21,727 nt of DNA. Origin: JAKVAV01 sp964635965 (GTDB lineage Bacteria; Bacteroidota; Bacteroidia; Flavobacteriales_D; Cryomorphaceae). The stretch's first letter is position 1; every line of letters starts with the position of its first letter. Both the position numbers and the translations under genes were made by a program. The notes beneath the pieces were generated by a model. That model was not told the origin of the DNA, did not search any database, and saw only the letters and a list, made by a program, of their open reading frames with translations. Where the stretch lies: assembly GCA_964635965.1 (NCBI GenBank), contig CAZWQX010000058.1, positions 1-21,727 on the forward strand, read 5' to 3'. Of this stretch, positions 15,568 through 21,727 are shown piece by piece.

Positions 15568-16365
15568 ATGGTAAAGGACAAACTCATACTAATTACCGGG
15601 GGCTCGAGCGGAATTGGCAAAGCGAGTGCTAAAAAGTTGTTTGCACAAGGGGCAAAGGTGATCATTCAAGCCAGAAACAAAGAAAAACTGGCTGCGGCTG
15701 CCATGGATATTGATCCGTCAGGAAAAGGGGTTTTTTATTATTCAACCGATTTGACCGATTTAGAATCGGTAGAGAAATCGGCAAACGAAATAGTCAATCT
15801 TCATGGGGTTCCCGATGTTATCATCAACAGTGCAGGAGAAGGAGAGTGGTTGTCTTTAAAAGAAGCCACCGCACGACATTACATTGACACCATTGGTTCA
15901 CCCTATCTCGCCACCGCACTTACCTGCAAAGTATTCTTTGATAAAATGCAACAGCGAGGTACCGGTCACTTCGTAATCGTGAATTCGGTAGCCTGTTACG
16001 TACCCATACCGGGAGCAATTGGGTATAGTACATCGAGGTCTGCCATGTTGGGTTTTGCCAGGTCACTCCAAGCCGATTTACACAACACCCCTTTTCGGGT
16101 TTCGATGATCGCCTTGGGAAAAGTTTCATCTCCCTACTTTACCAACAATCCGATCAGTGAAGAACGAATTCCGAAAGTGGTAAACTGGCTTGTGCCCACC
16201 ATGAGTGAAGAGACTGCGGGTAATGCCGTTGCCAGTCTTGTCAGTTCCCCAAAGCGGACGGTAATCAAACCGACAATGATGAATATCCTGATATTCTTGA
16301 ATCGATTTGCCCCGGGGCTCTTCCGATGGATGATGCGTGCAACCGGCTATAAAGAGTCTACATAA
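15568..16365 (+). CDS. Short-chain dehydrogenase/reductase with altered catalytic residues
   Basis: ATG 15568 puts the protein directly at VKDKLILITGG; a TTG two codons earlier adds nothing. The 265 residues form a classical SDR. The Rossmann motif is TGGSSGIG (10-17), Asp61 lies in STDLTD, and INSAG (86-90) stands for NNAG. The active site keeps Ser140 (VNSVACY) and Tyr153. However, the YxxxK motif reads YSTSR, with Arg157 in place of the lysine (codon agg). The region that should give the tetrad asparagine reads YIDTIGSPYLAT and lacks it. The C-terminal tail is hydrophobic (MNILIFLNRFAPGLFRWMM), suggesting membrane contact, as in SDRs acting on lipids. It may be slow, use altered chemistry or be non-catalytic. 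Arg60 is absent, so cofactor preference is unclear. Confidence 0.87.
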   Translation: MVKDKLILITGGSSGIGKASAKKLFAQGAKVIIQARNKEKLAAAAMDIDPSGKGVFYYSTDLTDLESVEKSANEIVNLHGVPDVIINSAGEGEWLSLKEATARHYIDTIGSPYLATALTCKVFFDKMQQRGTGHFVIVNSVACYVPIPGAIGYSTSRSAMLGFARSLQADLHNTPFRVSMIALGKVSSPYFTNNPISEERIPKVVNWLVPTMSEETAGNAVASLVSSPKRTVIKPTMMNILIFLNRFAPGLFRWMMRATGYKEST

Positions 16366-16439
16366 TGCAGAAGGAGATTATTACCAAATACATCAGATTC
16401 AATACCCTGGAAATTATACGAACTGACTATTTTTAAAGA

Positions 16440-16649
16440 ATGAAACGATTATTACCTGTAGCGCTTTTTTGTGCATTCGCGTTGGGTTGTGGTAAGGATG
16501 ATGGTTGCATCGATGAACGTATTAAACACGACCATGCTTGTGCAGCAGTTTTTGATCCCGTTTGTGGTTGTGATGGCAAGACCTATGGAAACAGCTGTGA
16601 AGCTGAAAGAGTAGGTGTGTCTTCTTACACTTTGGGAGCTTGCGATTAA
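16440..16649 (+). CDS. Kazal-type protease-inhibitor lipoprotein
   Basis: A 69-residue protein with a lipoprotein signal (MKRLLPVALFCAFALGC, lipobox ALGC, Cys17), then one Kazal domain. Six cysteines follow (23, 34, 42, 44, 53, 68), with the family core DPVCGCDGKTYGNSCEA at 39-55 and final LGAC. By alignment with ovomucoid domains the P1 residue is the second after Cys34, Ala36, which suggests inhibition of elastase-like rather than trypsin-like proteases. The lipid anchor would display it on a membrane, probably the outer one. The T9SS-exported serine protease 2.4 kb upstream is a possible target, or the inhibitor may guard against proteases from outside. It converges on the DinB-fold gene, with 5 bases between stop codons. 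Confidence 0.88.
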   Translation: MKRLLPVALFCAFALGCGKDDGCIDERIKHDHACAAVFDPVCGCDGKTYGNSCEAERVGVSSYTLGACD

Positions 16650-16654
16650 ACTCT

Positions 16655-17275
16655 TTATGGATTTAATCTGACATAATAGATGAAATCCGTTCTGGGCGGA
16701 GCCCCAAGGCCAGCCTGACGTCCCATCGTAATCAGTTGTCCGCGATGCTGGGTGCTGTGATTCATGCAATGCTGAATCATATCTGCGATGAGCGTATAAC
16801 CTTCTCCGTTAGATCGTGGTCGCTGCTCTTGGAGATCTTCAAGGGTCATTGACTGCACCTGATTATTGAAGTTTTCGGAAGCTTCTATCCACCCTTTCAG
16901 TAAATCTTCTTTGCTACCGCTGAAATTCTTTGCAGGTGAGTTTTCGTACGATTCGTCTTTTACAACCTTCAGCCAAAGGTACTCTGCGCTCCAAATGTGT
17001 ATGACGGTTTCTTTCAGGTTGGCGTAACTCGATACGATTTCAAGATTCAATTGTTCTTCAGAAGCAGTACTTAACCAATTGGCATATTCCTGATTGGCCC
17101 AATGATTATAGGCAACATAGCGTTTAATCATGGTTGTAAGATCTTCTTCCGAAGGTTCAAAAGACGTTGTTTTCACATCTGTAGTTATTAAGATTTCTTC
17201 TCCGTTGGTTACTCGATTTGGTATGAGGGTCATCATTGACAAAACCTGAATCGCAAAAACGGCTTTTAGCAACAT
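16655..17275 (-). CDS. Exported DinB-fold protein
   Basis: A 206-residue protein with a hydrophobic N-terminus (MLLKAVFAIQVLSMMTLIP) that looks like a signal peptide or anchor, and then a DinB four-helix bundle. The bundle shows the three metal-binding histidines of the family: His93 in TVIHIWSAE, and His173 and His177 in the helix NHSTQHRGQ, whose HxxxHRGQ signature is diagnostic. Early helix residues YNHWANQEY are also typical. DinB proteins are usually cytoplasmic and several act in thiol-dependent (bacillithiol or mycothiol) reactions, so an exported version is less common. Activity cannot be assigned. It is transcribed away from the GPP34 gene across a 106-base divergent region. Confidence 0.85.
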   Translation of the reverse strand: MLLKAVFAIQVLSMMTLIPNRVTNGEEILITTDVKTTSFEPSEEDLTTMIKRYVAYNHWANQEYANWLSTASEEQLNLEIVSSYANLKETVIHIWSAEYLWLKVVKDESYENSPAKNFSGSKEDLLKGWIEASENFNNQVQSMTLEDLQEQRPRSNGEGYTLIADMIQHCMNHSTQHRGQLITMGRQAGLGAPPRTDFIYYVRLNP

Positions 17276-17381
17276 ATTTTATCGATCTTTATTCTTGACC
17301 CGAAACTAAAAATAAAAACTGCAAAGGCGAGCGAAATTAGATACCTGAGGCATTTAGATTAGCCTACTACAAAAAGCAAAT

Positions 17382-18080
17382 ATGATGGATACTAATAACA
17401 AATTAAACCTAATAGATAAGCTTGTGCTTCTGGCTCTAGATGACGAAAAAGGAAATTTCGTTTCAGATTCTATTCCATTCGGATATTGCTTGGCAGCAGC
17501 GGCATTTTTTGAACTCACCATCGAAGAAAGAATTCAAATTCTCGATGAAAAAGTGAAGGTGTCCAATACCCAAACGCTGAATGATGGAGCCCTGGATTAT
17601 TGCTTGGAAATAATGGCAGCGTCGAAGAAAGAAAGGAAGGCCAAACGGTGGATTGAACGAATCGGAAACAAAGCTTCCGTAATTCGCAAAAAAACCCTCA
17701 ACAAATTGATTTCATTGGAAATTCTCGAAGAGAAAGAGGATAAAATTCTGTGGGTTTTTACCAATAGAAAGTACCCATCCACAAATGATTTGCCCGAACA
17801 TACGCTGAGAAAAAGACTCCACGATATCGTATTGGATGACGCCAAACCCGAGATGGACGAGATCATGATCATCAGCCTTGTTGATGCTTGCGGGTTGAAC
17901 AAGGAGGTTTATGGTAAAGAAACCGCCAAAGAGAAAAAGAAGAAGATCAAAAGCATCATCGAAGAGTACGAGTTCGCTGATTCCACGGGAAAATTGATCA
18001 AAGAACTTCATGAAACCATTATGGCCGTGCTGATTACCGTTATTACAACCAGCACCGTAACGGCAACTGTTTCAAGCTAA
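17382..18080 (+). CDS. GPP34 (GOLPH3-like) domain protein
   Basis: A 232-residue cytoplasmic protein made of one GPP34 domain. LNLIDKLVLLALDDEKGNF (about 8-26) is the family opening. Next comes the helix YCLAAAAFFELTIEERIQI (about 35-53), then LDYCLEIMAASKKERKAKRWIERI. The basic hairpin region follows (VIRKKTLNKLISLEILEEKE, FTNRKYPSTND) with HTLRKRLHDIVL after it. The tail ends in a hydrophobic Thr/Val stretch (IMAVLITVITTSTVTATVSS). In eukaryotes the domain binds phosphatidylinositol-4-phosphate at the Golgi; bacterial members are peripheral proteins of unknown role, probably binding acidic lipids through the basic patch. A second ATG follows immediately, so the start may be one codon later. 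The extended SDR gene begins 45 bases downstream on the same strand, so the two are probably one operon. Confidence 0.88.
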   Translation: MMDTNNKLNLIDKLVLLALDDEKGNFVSDSIPFGYCLAAAAFFELTIEERIQILDEKVKVSNTQTLNDGALDYCLEIMAASKKERKAKRWIERIGNKASVIRKKTLNKLISLEILEEKEDKILWVFTNRKYPSTNDLPEHTLRKRLHDIVLDDAKPEMDEIMIISLVDACGLNKEVYGKETAKEKKKKIKSIIEEYEFADSTGKLIKELHETIMAVLITVITTSTVTATVSS

Positions 18081-18125
18081 TACCAATAGTCAACTGAATC
18101 CTTGGCTACAGAATTCGATAATCAA

Positions 18126-19109
18126 ATGACAACACTCGTTACGGGAGGAACAGGACTGGTAGGTTCTAACATCATTAAGCAGCTTTTACATGAAAACCGC
18201 AAAGTAAAAGCACTGGTCAGGTCAATTGAAAAGGGTCAAAATTTACTCCCTAAAGAGTGCGAGCTTATTGAAGGAGACATTACCGATATTGAAAGTATTC
18301 GCAATGCCATGAAAGGATGTAGTGTGGTTTATCACGCCGCAGGATTTCCCGAACAATGGATGAGGGACAATTCAATCTTCAAGAGAATTAATGTAGAAGG
18401 AACAAGAAATATGGCCCTGGTCGCCCTTGAATATGAGGTAAGCCGTTTTATCTACACCAGCACCATAGATGTCTTTGCGGGAAGGAGATTTGAAGAATAC
18501 GACGAATCAGAAATCGATCCATTACCGAAGCATACCCACTATGAGCGGTCAAAACAGGAAGCCGACAAAACTGTGACCGAATTACTTTCCAAAGGATTAC
18601 CTGCCGTTTTTATACATCCTTCGGCGGTATACGGACCTGGACCTTCCAGTTCAGATGGAGTGAACGAGCTGATCAGTAAAACGCTTAATTCAGAATTGCC
18701 GGGATTACCTCCGGGGGGAATGCCTTTTGTCTACTCCGAAGATGTCGGAATAGGGCATGTTTTAGCTGAAAAAAGAGGGGAGATAGGAGATAGGTTCATA
18801 CTGAGCGAATCTTATCAGTCTTTGAAAGAATTTGTCAGAATCGTCTTGGAAGCGGATAATAAACCGATAAAAATTCCCTTTACCCTTCCATATCCTATCG
18901 CAAGGCTCATCGCTACGCTTGGAGAGTTAATCGCCAACGTGATTAATAAGCCTCCGCTCATCCAAAAAGGTCAGTTGACATTTCTTCAATGGGGAGCTAT
19001 CCCTTCAAGCAAAAAAGCCCAAGAATTGATGAATTGGCATCCAACCCCAATTCAAGAGGGAGTTCGAAGAACGATTGAATACCTGAAAGGAGACGATTCT
19101 TTATTTTGA
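18126..19109 (+). CDS. Extended SDR (NAD-dependent epimerase/dehydratase, 3-beta-HSD/DFR-like)
   Basis: ATG 18126 starts right at the Rossmann strand (MTTLVTGGTGLVGSNI); an in-frame TTG at 18102 would add eight polar residues and overlap the spacer. The 327-residue protein is a complete extended SDR: nucleotide loop TGGTGLVG (6-13), acidic residue in GDITD (50-54), HAAG (70-73), active-site Ser/Thr in FIYTSTIDV (108-116) and the YxxxK pair Tyr139/Lys143 in HYERSK. HPSAVYGPG follows (family PxxvyGPG), and the C-terminal half is substrate-binding with a hydrophobic span (PYPIARLIATLGELIANVI). It resembles the 3-beta-hydroxysteroid dehydrogenase / dihydroflavonol reductase branch, whose substrates are often lipid-like. 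The alpha/beta hydrolase follows after 34 bases. Confidence 0.88.
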   Translation: MTTLVTGGTGLVGSNIIKQLLHENRKVKALVRSIEKGQNLLPKECELIEGDITDIESIRNAMKGCSVVYHAAGFPEQWMRDNSIFKRINVEGTRNMALVALEYEVSRFIYTSTIDVFAGRRFEEYDESEIDPLPKHTHYERSKQEADKTVTELLSKGLPAVFIHPSAVYGPGPSSSDGVNELISKTLNSELPGLPPGGMPFVYSEDVGIGHVLAEKRGEIGDRFILSESYQSLKEFVRIVLEADNKPIKIPFTLPYPIARLIATLGELIANVINKPPLIQKGQLTFLQWGAIPSSKKAQELMNWHPTPIQEGVRRTIEYLKGDDSLF

Positions 19110-19143
19110 GATTATCACGAATTATCATAAGCTGACATACAAA

Positions 19144-20121
19144 ATGAAAACATTGGTCAAGACACTTAAACTAACTTTAATATCCATTGGAGTGCTGGCC
19201 ATTCTCACTCTACTATTTTTCGGGTATAGCGATATACCACTGGATGAATTGAAGCCCAAATATGCCCAGTCGACTTCTGAATTTTTAGCCCTAGATGGGA
19301 TGGAGGTTCATTACCGCGATGAAGGTCCATCCGAACAGAATATTCCAATTGTGCTCATTCATGGCACGGGCTCCAGCCTTCACACATTCGACGATTGGGT
19401 CGAAGAATTAAAAAATGATTACCGCGTTATTCGCATGGATCTCCCCGGATATGGGCTTACCGGCCCATTTCCAAACAGAGACTATTCAATTAAAGCCTAT
19501 GTCGCGTTTTTAAAGAATTTCTTGGATGAAAAGGGTATTGACAAGTGTATTTTAGGTGGGAACTCATTGGGTGGGGAAATTTCTTGGCGATTCGCGCTAG
19601 AATATCCCCAATGGGTGGATAAGCTGATTTTAATTGATGCCGTTGGTTATCCTTACGAATCGGAGAGTGAACCTGCCGCTTTTACAATCGCGAAAACTCC
19701 GGTTATTAAACACATCCTGACTTTTATTACACCTAAAAGCATTGCGCGAACAAGTGTTGAAAATGTTTACGCCGATAAAAGCTTAGTTTCTGATGAACTG
19801 GTGAATCGGTACTTTGAACTCACCCTGGCCACGGGAAACCGTCGAGCCTTTGTCGATCGATTCTCGGCAAAAAAAGATCCCGAAGCATACAAGAATATTT
19901 CGAGTATTGCTCATCCCACTTTGGTTCTTTGGGGCGAACAGGATAGACTTATTCCGGTTGAGAATGCCGAATTATTTCATCGGGATTTACCGAACGACAC
20001 CTTGGTAATTTTGAAGGATGTAGGACATGTACCAATGGAAGAAAGCCCCCTGCGCAGTCTAAAGCCGGTTAGATCATTTTTGGAATCTACTTCTTTTCAA
20101 GGAGTTGAATGGTTTGAGTAA
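19144..20121 (+). CDS. Membrane-anchored alpha/beta hydrolase
   Basis: A 325-residue protein with an uncleaved-looking N-terminal helix (TLKLTLISIGVLAILTLLFF, 7-26), then an alpha/beta hydrolase. The oxyanion motif is HGTGS (73-77), and MDLPGYGLTG (98-107) is the usual HGxxxS-following strand. The nucleophile elbow is GNSLGG with Ser141, the acid Asp267 lies in WGEQDRLI and His295 in DVGHVPMEE. The triad and length are complete, so it should be an active hydrolase, probably on ester or amide substrates at the periplasmic face. As third gene after the GPP34 and extended SDR genes, a lipid-related task is a reasonable guess. Its last 35 bases overlap the end of the opposite-strand S41 peptidase gene. 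Confidence 0.88.
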   Translation: MKTLVKTLKLTLISIGVLAILTLLFFGYSDIPLDELKPKYAQSTSEFLALDGMEVHYRDEGPSEQNIPIVLIHGTGSSLHTFDDWVEELKNDYRVIRMDLPGYGLTGPFPNRDYSIKAYVAFLKNFLDEKGIDKCILGGNSLGGEISWRFALEYPQWVDKLILIDAVGYPYESESEPAAFTIAKTPVIKHILTFITPKSIARTSVENVYADKSLVSDELVNRYFELTLATGNRRAFVDRFSAKKDPEAYKNISSIAHPTLVLWGEQDRLIPVENAELFHRDLPNDTLVILKDVGHVPMEESPLRSLKPVRSFLESTSFQGVEWFE

Positions 20122-21514
20122 TCCAATCTCTGTCATATTCAAGGGGATAATCAGGTGCTATTCCATCTGCTTCATACTTCCTCTGTTCCTCATAACGCGT
20201 CATGGTGCAAGTCAACCTGAAGTTGTAACATGGGGTATACAGCCCACCGTTTTCGCCATATCCAACATAACCTCCCGAGTTTTCGCCAAGAAGAATGGCT
20301 TTTTTACTTTGTTTTGCCCAAAACAAAAGAGTTTCGCAAGAGCTGGCACAGTACTGGTTCTGAATTATGGCAACTGAAAAGGGTGGTGAAGTTTTATCCT
20401 TAATTCGAAATTTCCCGGCTTTACTTCGAACAATCCAAGAGTTTGGATCGGCCTTTTCCATTCGCGCCACTTCTTTGCTAATCCACTTGACTTGATCTTC
20501 TCCGTAGTTGACTGAATCAGATTCCCACTCCGCCTGCCATGATTTCCACAAGTTGAGATTGTCTTGGGTAACCAACAATTCTACACGATCACCCTTGATG
20601 GGATTGGTGTAGATGTAAGGCAATAAAACAGCTGCATTTCTATCGCTTCCTCCTCCGTTGTCTCTGACGTCAATGATCAAATAAGGGGTCTGCCTTATCT
20701 TGGAATCCGCCACTTCGTAGAGCGAATCCATTTTGGCACTAGAACCACTGGAAAAGCTTGGAATTCGCAAATAGGCGACGCTATCGCTGAGCATTTTAAA
20801 CTCAAAGCTTCTTTCTTCGTTTGACGAATAATTTATTTCATCTTCCTTACTTGTTTTAATCCAGGAATCTCCCAAAATTCCATTCTTTAGTTTATACCTG
20901 CCTGAGTAACTCAACGAGTGATTCCTCATGTAGGTAAATGCCTCGTATTCATTCTCACCAGACTCTTTTATTTCAAGTTTTACCTGTCCTCTTTTCCAGA
21001 GTTTACTCTTTGTTTTCAGAATAACACCTATGTAATCTCTAAAAGGGGTTTTATTTGGGATTACCGCTATTTCGTAAACGTCGCTGATGCGATAGATACC
21101 TCGGATATCATCAATCGGGTATTGTTTTAAATCATCTTCTTTTATTTCATAGACTTCTCTGCCCCTGTATATGTTAGAGTTGAGAAATTTCTCGACGGCC
21201 TCTTCATCGGTTTCATCTACGCTTTCAGTTCTCATACTGATGCTCGAATGATTATCCTTGAAAAACTCCACGTAATATGTCAGCACCCGAAAGCAATCTG
21301 AAGGGTGTTGAACCATTTTGGCTTCTTTGCGCAGGTCAGATTTGAAGTTCTCGTAATCGCCCAGGTTTTCTTCATTCACATTATCACTGTAGCTGGCCAG
21401 ATTGTTCTCGTAATAATCGACTACAAAGCTGAGCTCGTTTTCGCAATTACAAGCAGATTGGGAGAACACCAACTGGGAAAGCAATAGGATCAAGAGAAAG
21501 AGAATTCGTTTCAT
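20087..21514 (-). CDS. Exported S41-family peptidase
   Basis: ATG at 21514 opens a signal peptide (MKRILFLLILLLSQLVFSQ); the ATG at 21559 would overlap the previous stop and put 15 odd residues ahead. The 475-residue protein follows the Bacteroidota S41 pattern. An N-terminal cysteine segment (SACNCENEL) and helical bundle come first (about 20-120). A middle beta region lies at about 140-250. The C-terminal peptidase domain is AYLRIPSFSSGSS, LIIDVRDNGGGSDRNA (279-294), VAIIQNQYCASSCETLLFWA (381-400) and LGENSGGYVGYG (409-420). The catalytic serine is Ser391 or Ser392. The basic partner would lie after it near Lys402-Lys405 or be replaced. No clear PDZ domain is seen. It is probably periplasmic and degrades or trims proteins. 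It follows a gene tail by 41 bases and likely shares its transcript. Confidence 0.87.
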   Translation of the reverse strand: MKRILFLLILLLSQLVFSQSACNCENELSFVVDYYENNLASYSDNVNEENLGDYENFKSDLRKEAKMVQHPSDCFRVLTYYVEFFKDNHSSISMRTESVDETDEEAVEKFLNSNIYRGREVYEIKEDDLKQYPIDDIRGIYRISDVYEIAVIPNKTPFRDYIGVILKTKSKLWKRGQVKLEIKESGENEYEAFTYMRNHSLSYSGRYKLKNGILGDSWIKTSKEDEINYSSNEERSFEFKMLSDSVAYLRIPSFSSGSSAKMDSLYEVADSKIRQTPYLIIDVRDNGGGSDRNAAVLLPYIYTNPIKGDRVELLVTQDNLNLWKSWQAEWESDSVNYGEDQVKWISKEVARMEKADPNSWIVRSKAGKFRIKDKTSPPFSVAIIQNQYCASSCETLLFWAKQSKKAILLGENSGGYVGYGENGGLYTPCYNFRLTCTMTRYEEQRKYEADGIAPDYPLEYDRDWITQTIQLLEKK

Positions 21515-21555
21515 TGTTTTCGTACGGTCAAATAGTAGGGTAGTAGGTGGTAAAT

Positions 21556-21727
21556 TCAAGGACTTTGCTTTTTCTTCTTTTCTTTCCCCGGTCGGATTTT
21601 AAAGTCTTCCAGAGTTCCCGTTATTTTCAGATTGAGGTAGCGGATTTTATCGTTGGGGTCTACTTCTACAATCTCATCCTCGGTCTGCGGTTCCCCATCC
21701 TTTTTCTTGGAACCAAAGACGCGGTTG
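21556..21727 (-). CDS. C-terminal end of an unidentified protein (start outside window)
   Basis: The minus-strand frame is open from the right edge to a TGA at 21556-21558, giving the last 56 residues. They read as a charged linker (GSKKKDGEPQTEDEIVEVDP), one amphipathic strand pair (KIRYLNLKITGTLEDFKIRP) and a lysine-rich end (GKEKKKKQSP). The phrase xxLxIxGTLxDFKIRPG resembles the last strands of AsmA-like or TamB-like envelope proteins, in which repeated strands end in a G-T-L-x-D-F motif; this is a resemblance, not a firm assignment. The S41 peptidase start lies 41 bases downstream, so both may be on one transcript. Confidence 0.5.
   Translation of the reverse strand, partial: NRVFGSKKKDGEPQTEDEIVEVDPNDKIRYLNLKITGTLEDFKIRPGKEKKKKQSP

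Noticed and set aside
16645..16673. Inverted repeat gattaaa / tttaatc between the Kazal and DinB genes
   Set aside because: Seven A/T-rich pairs with an 11-base loop and no T-tract; it overlaps both stop regions and is too weak to call a terminator.
1..21727. tRNA, rRNA, CRISPR array, insertion sequence or prophage
   Set aside because: I scanned by eye for cloverleaf ends, regular spaced repeats, transposase or integrase motifs and found none; the direct repeat at 3761/6351 has no transposase nearby.

Overview
The window reads as chromosomal DNA of a marine-type Bacteroidota, most likely a Flavobacteriales relative. Two secreted proteins carry C-terminal sorting domains of the type IX secretion system (T9SS). 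Start codons follow A-rich leaders instead of Shine-Dalgarno sites. One clear promoter has the Bacteroidota form (TTG, about 20 nt, TAnnTTTG). Many products are lipoproteins or Sec-exported. No tRNA, rRNA, CRISPR, integrase or transposase was seen, and no dedicated defence or biosynthetic cluster. This is a run of short operons and single genes for envelope, secreted and small metabolic proteins.

Layout. Bases 1-2366 (+): the tail of a GNAT acetyltransferase, an FGE-fold lipoprotein lacking the catalytic cysteines, a TPM-domain lipoprotein and an RBBP9-type serine hydrolase. Bases 2387-3676 (-): an MFS transporter. Bases 3761-8298 (+): a decayed copy of the 5' end of a TfoX-like gene, a secreted unknown, a membrane-bound LytTR regulator, an exported SCP2-like/cupin fusion, the intact TfoX-like gene, a Crp/Fnr regulator, and a two-gene unit (DUF2141 plus a small DoxX-like membrane protein) behind the promoter. 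Bases 8471-9382 (+): an NTF2/SnoaL-like protein and a VOC protein. Bases 9621-11650 (-): a T9SS-exported adhesin-like gene broken by a one-base frameshift, with a strong UUCG-loop terminator. Bases 11808-16649 (+): an unknown lipoprotein, a T9SS-exported trypsin-fold protease, an exported EreA-like protein, an SDR with altered catalytic residues and a Kazal inhibitor lipoprotein. Bases 16655-17275 (-): an exported DinB-fold protein. Bases 17382-20121 (+): a tight trio of GPP34 protein, extended SDR and membrane-anchored alpha/beta hydrolase. Bases 20087-21727 (-): an S41 peptidase whose end overlaps the hydrolase, and the tail of another gene.

How the genes may work together. Clear co-transcription is limited to GNAT with the FGE-like gene, DUF2141 with the DoxX-like gene, and the GPP34-SDR-hydrolase trio. 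The trio may act on membrane lipids. The secreted protease and the cell-anchored Kazal inhibitor 2.4 kb away could form an attack and self-protection pair; this is inference. The most useful sequence-level observations are the TfoX remnant, the exact one-base break in the T9SS gene, the altered SDR active site and the SCP2-like/cupin fusion.
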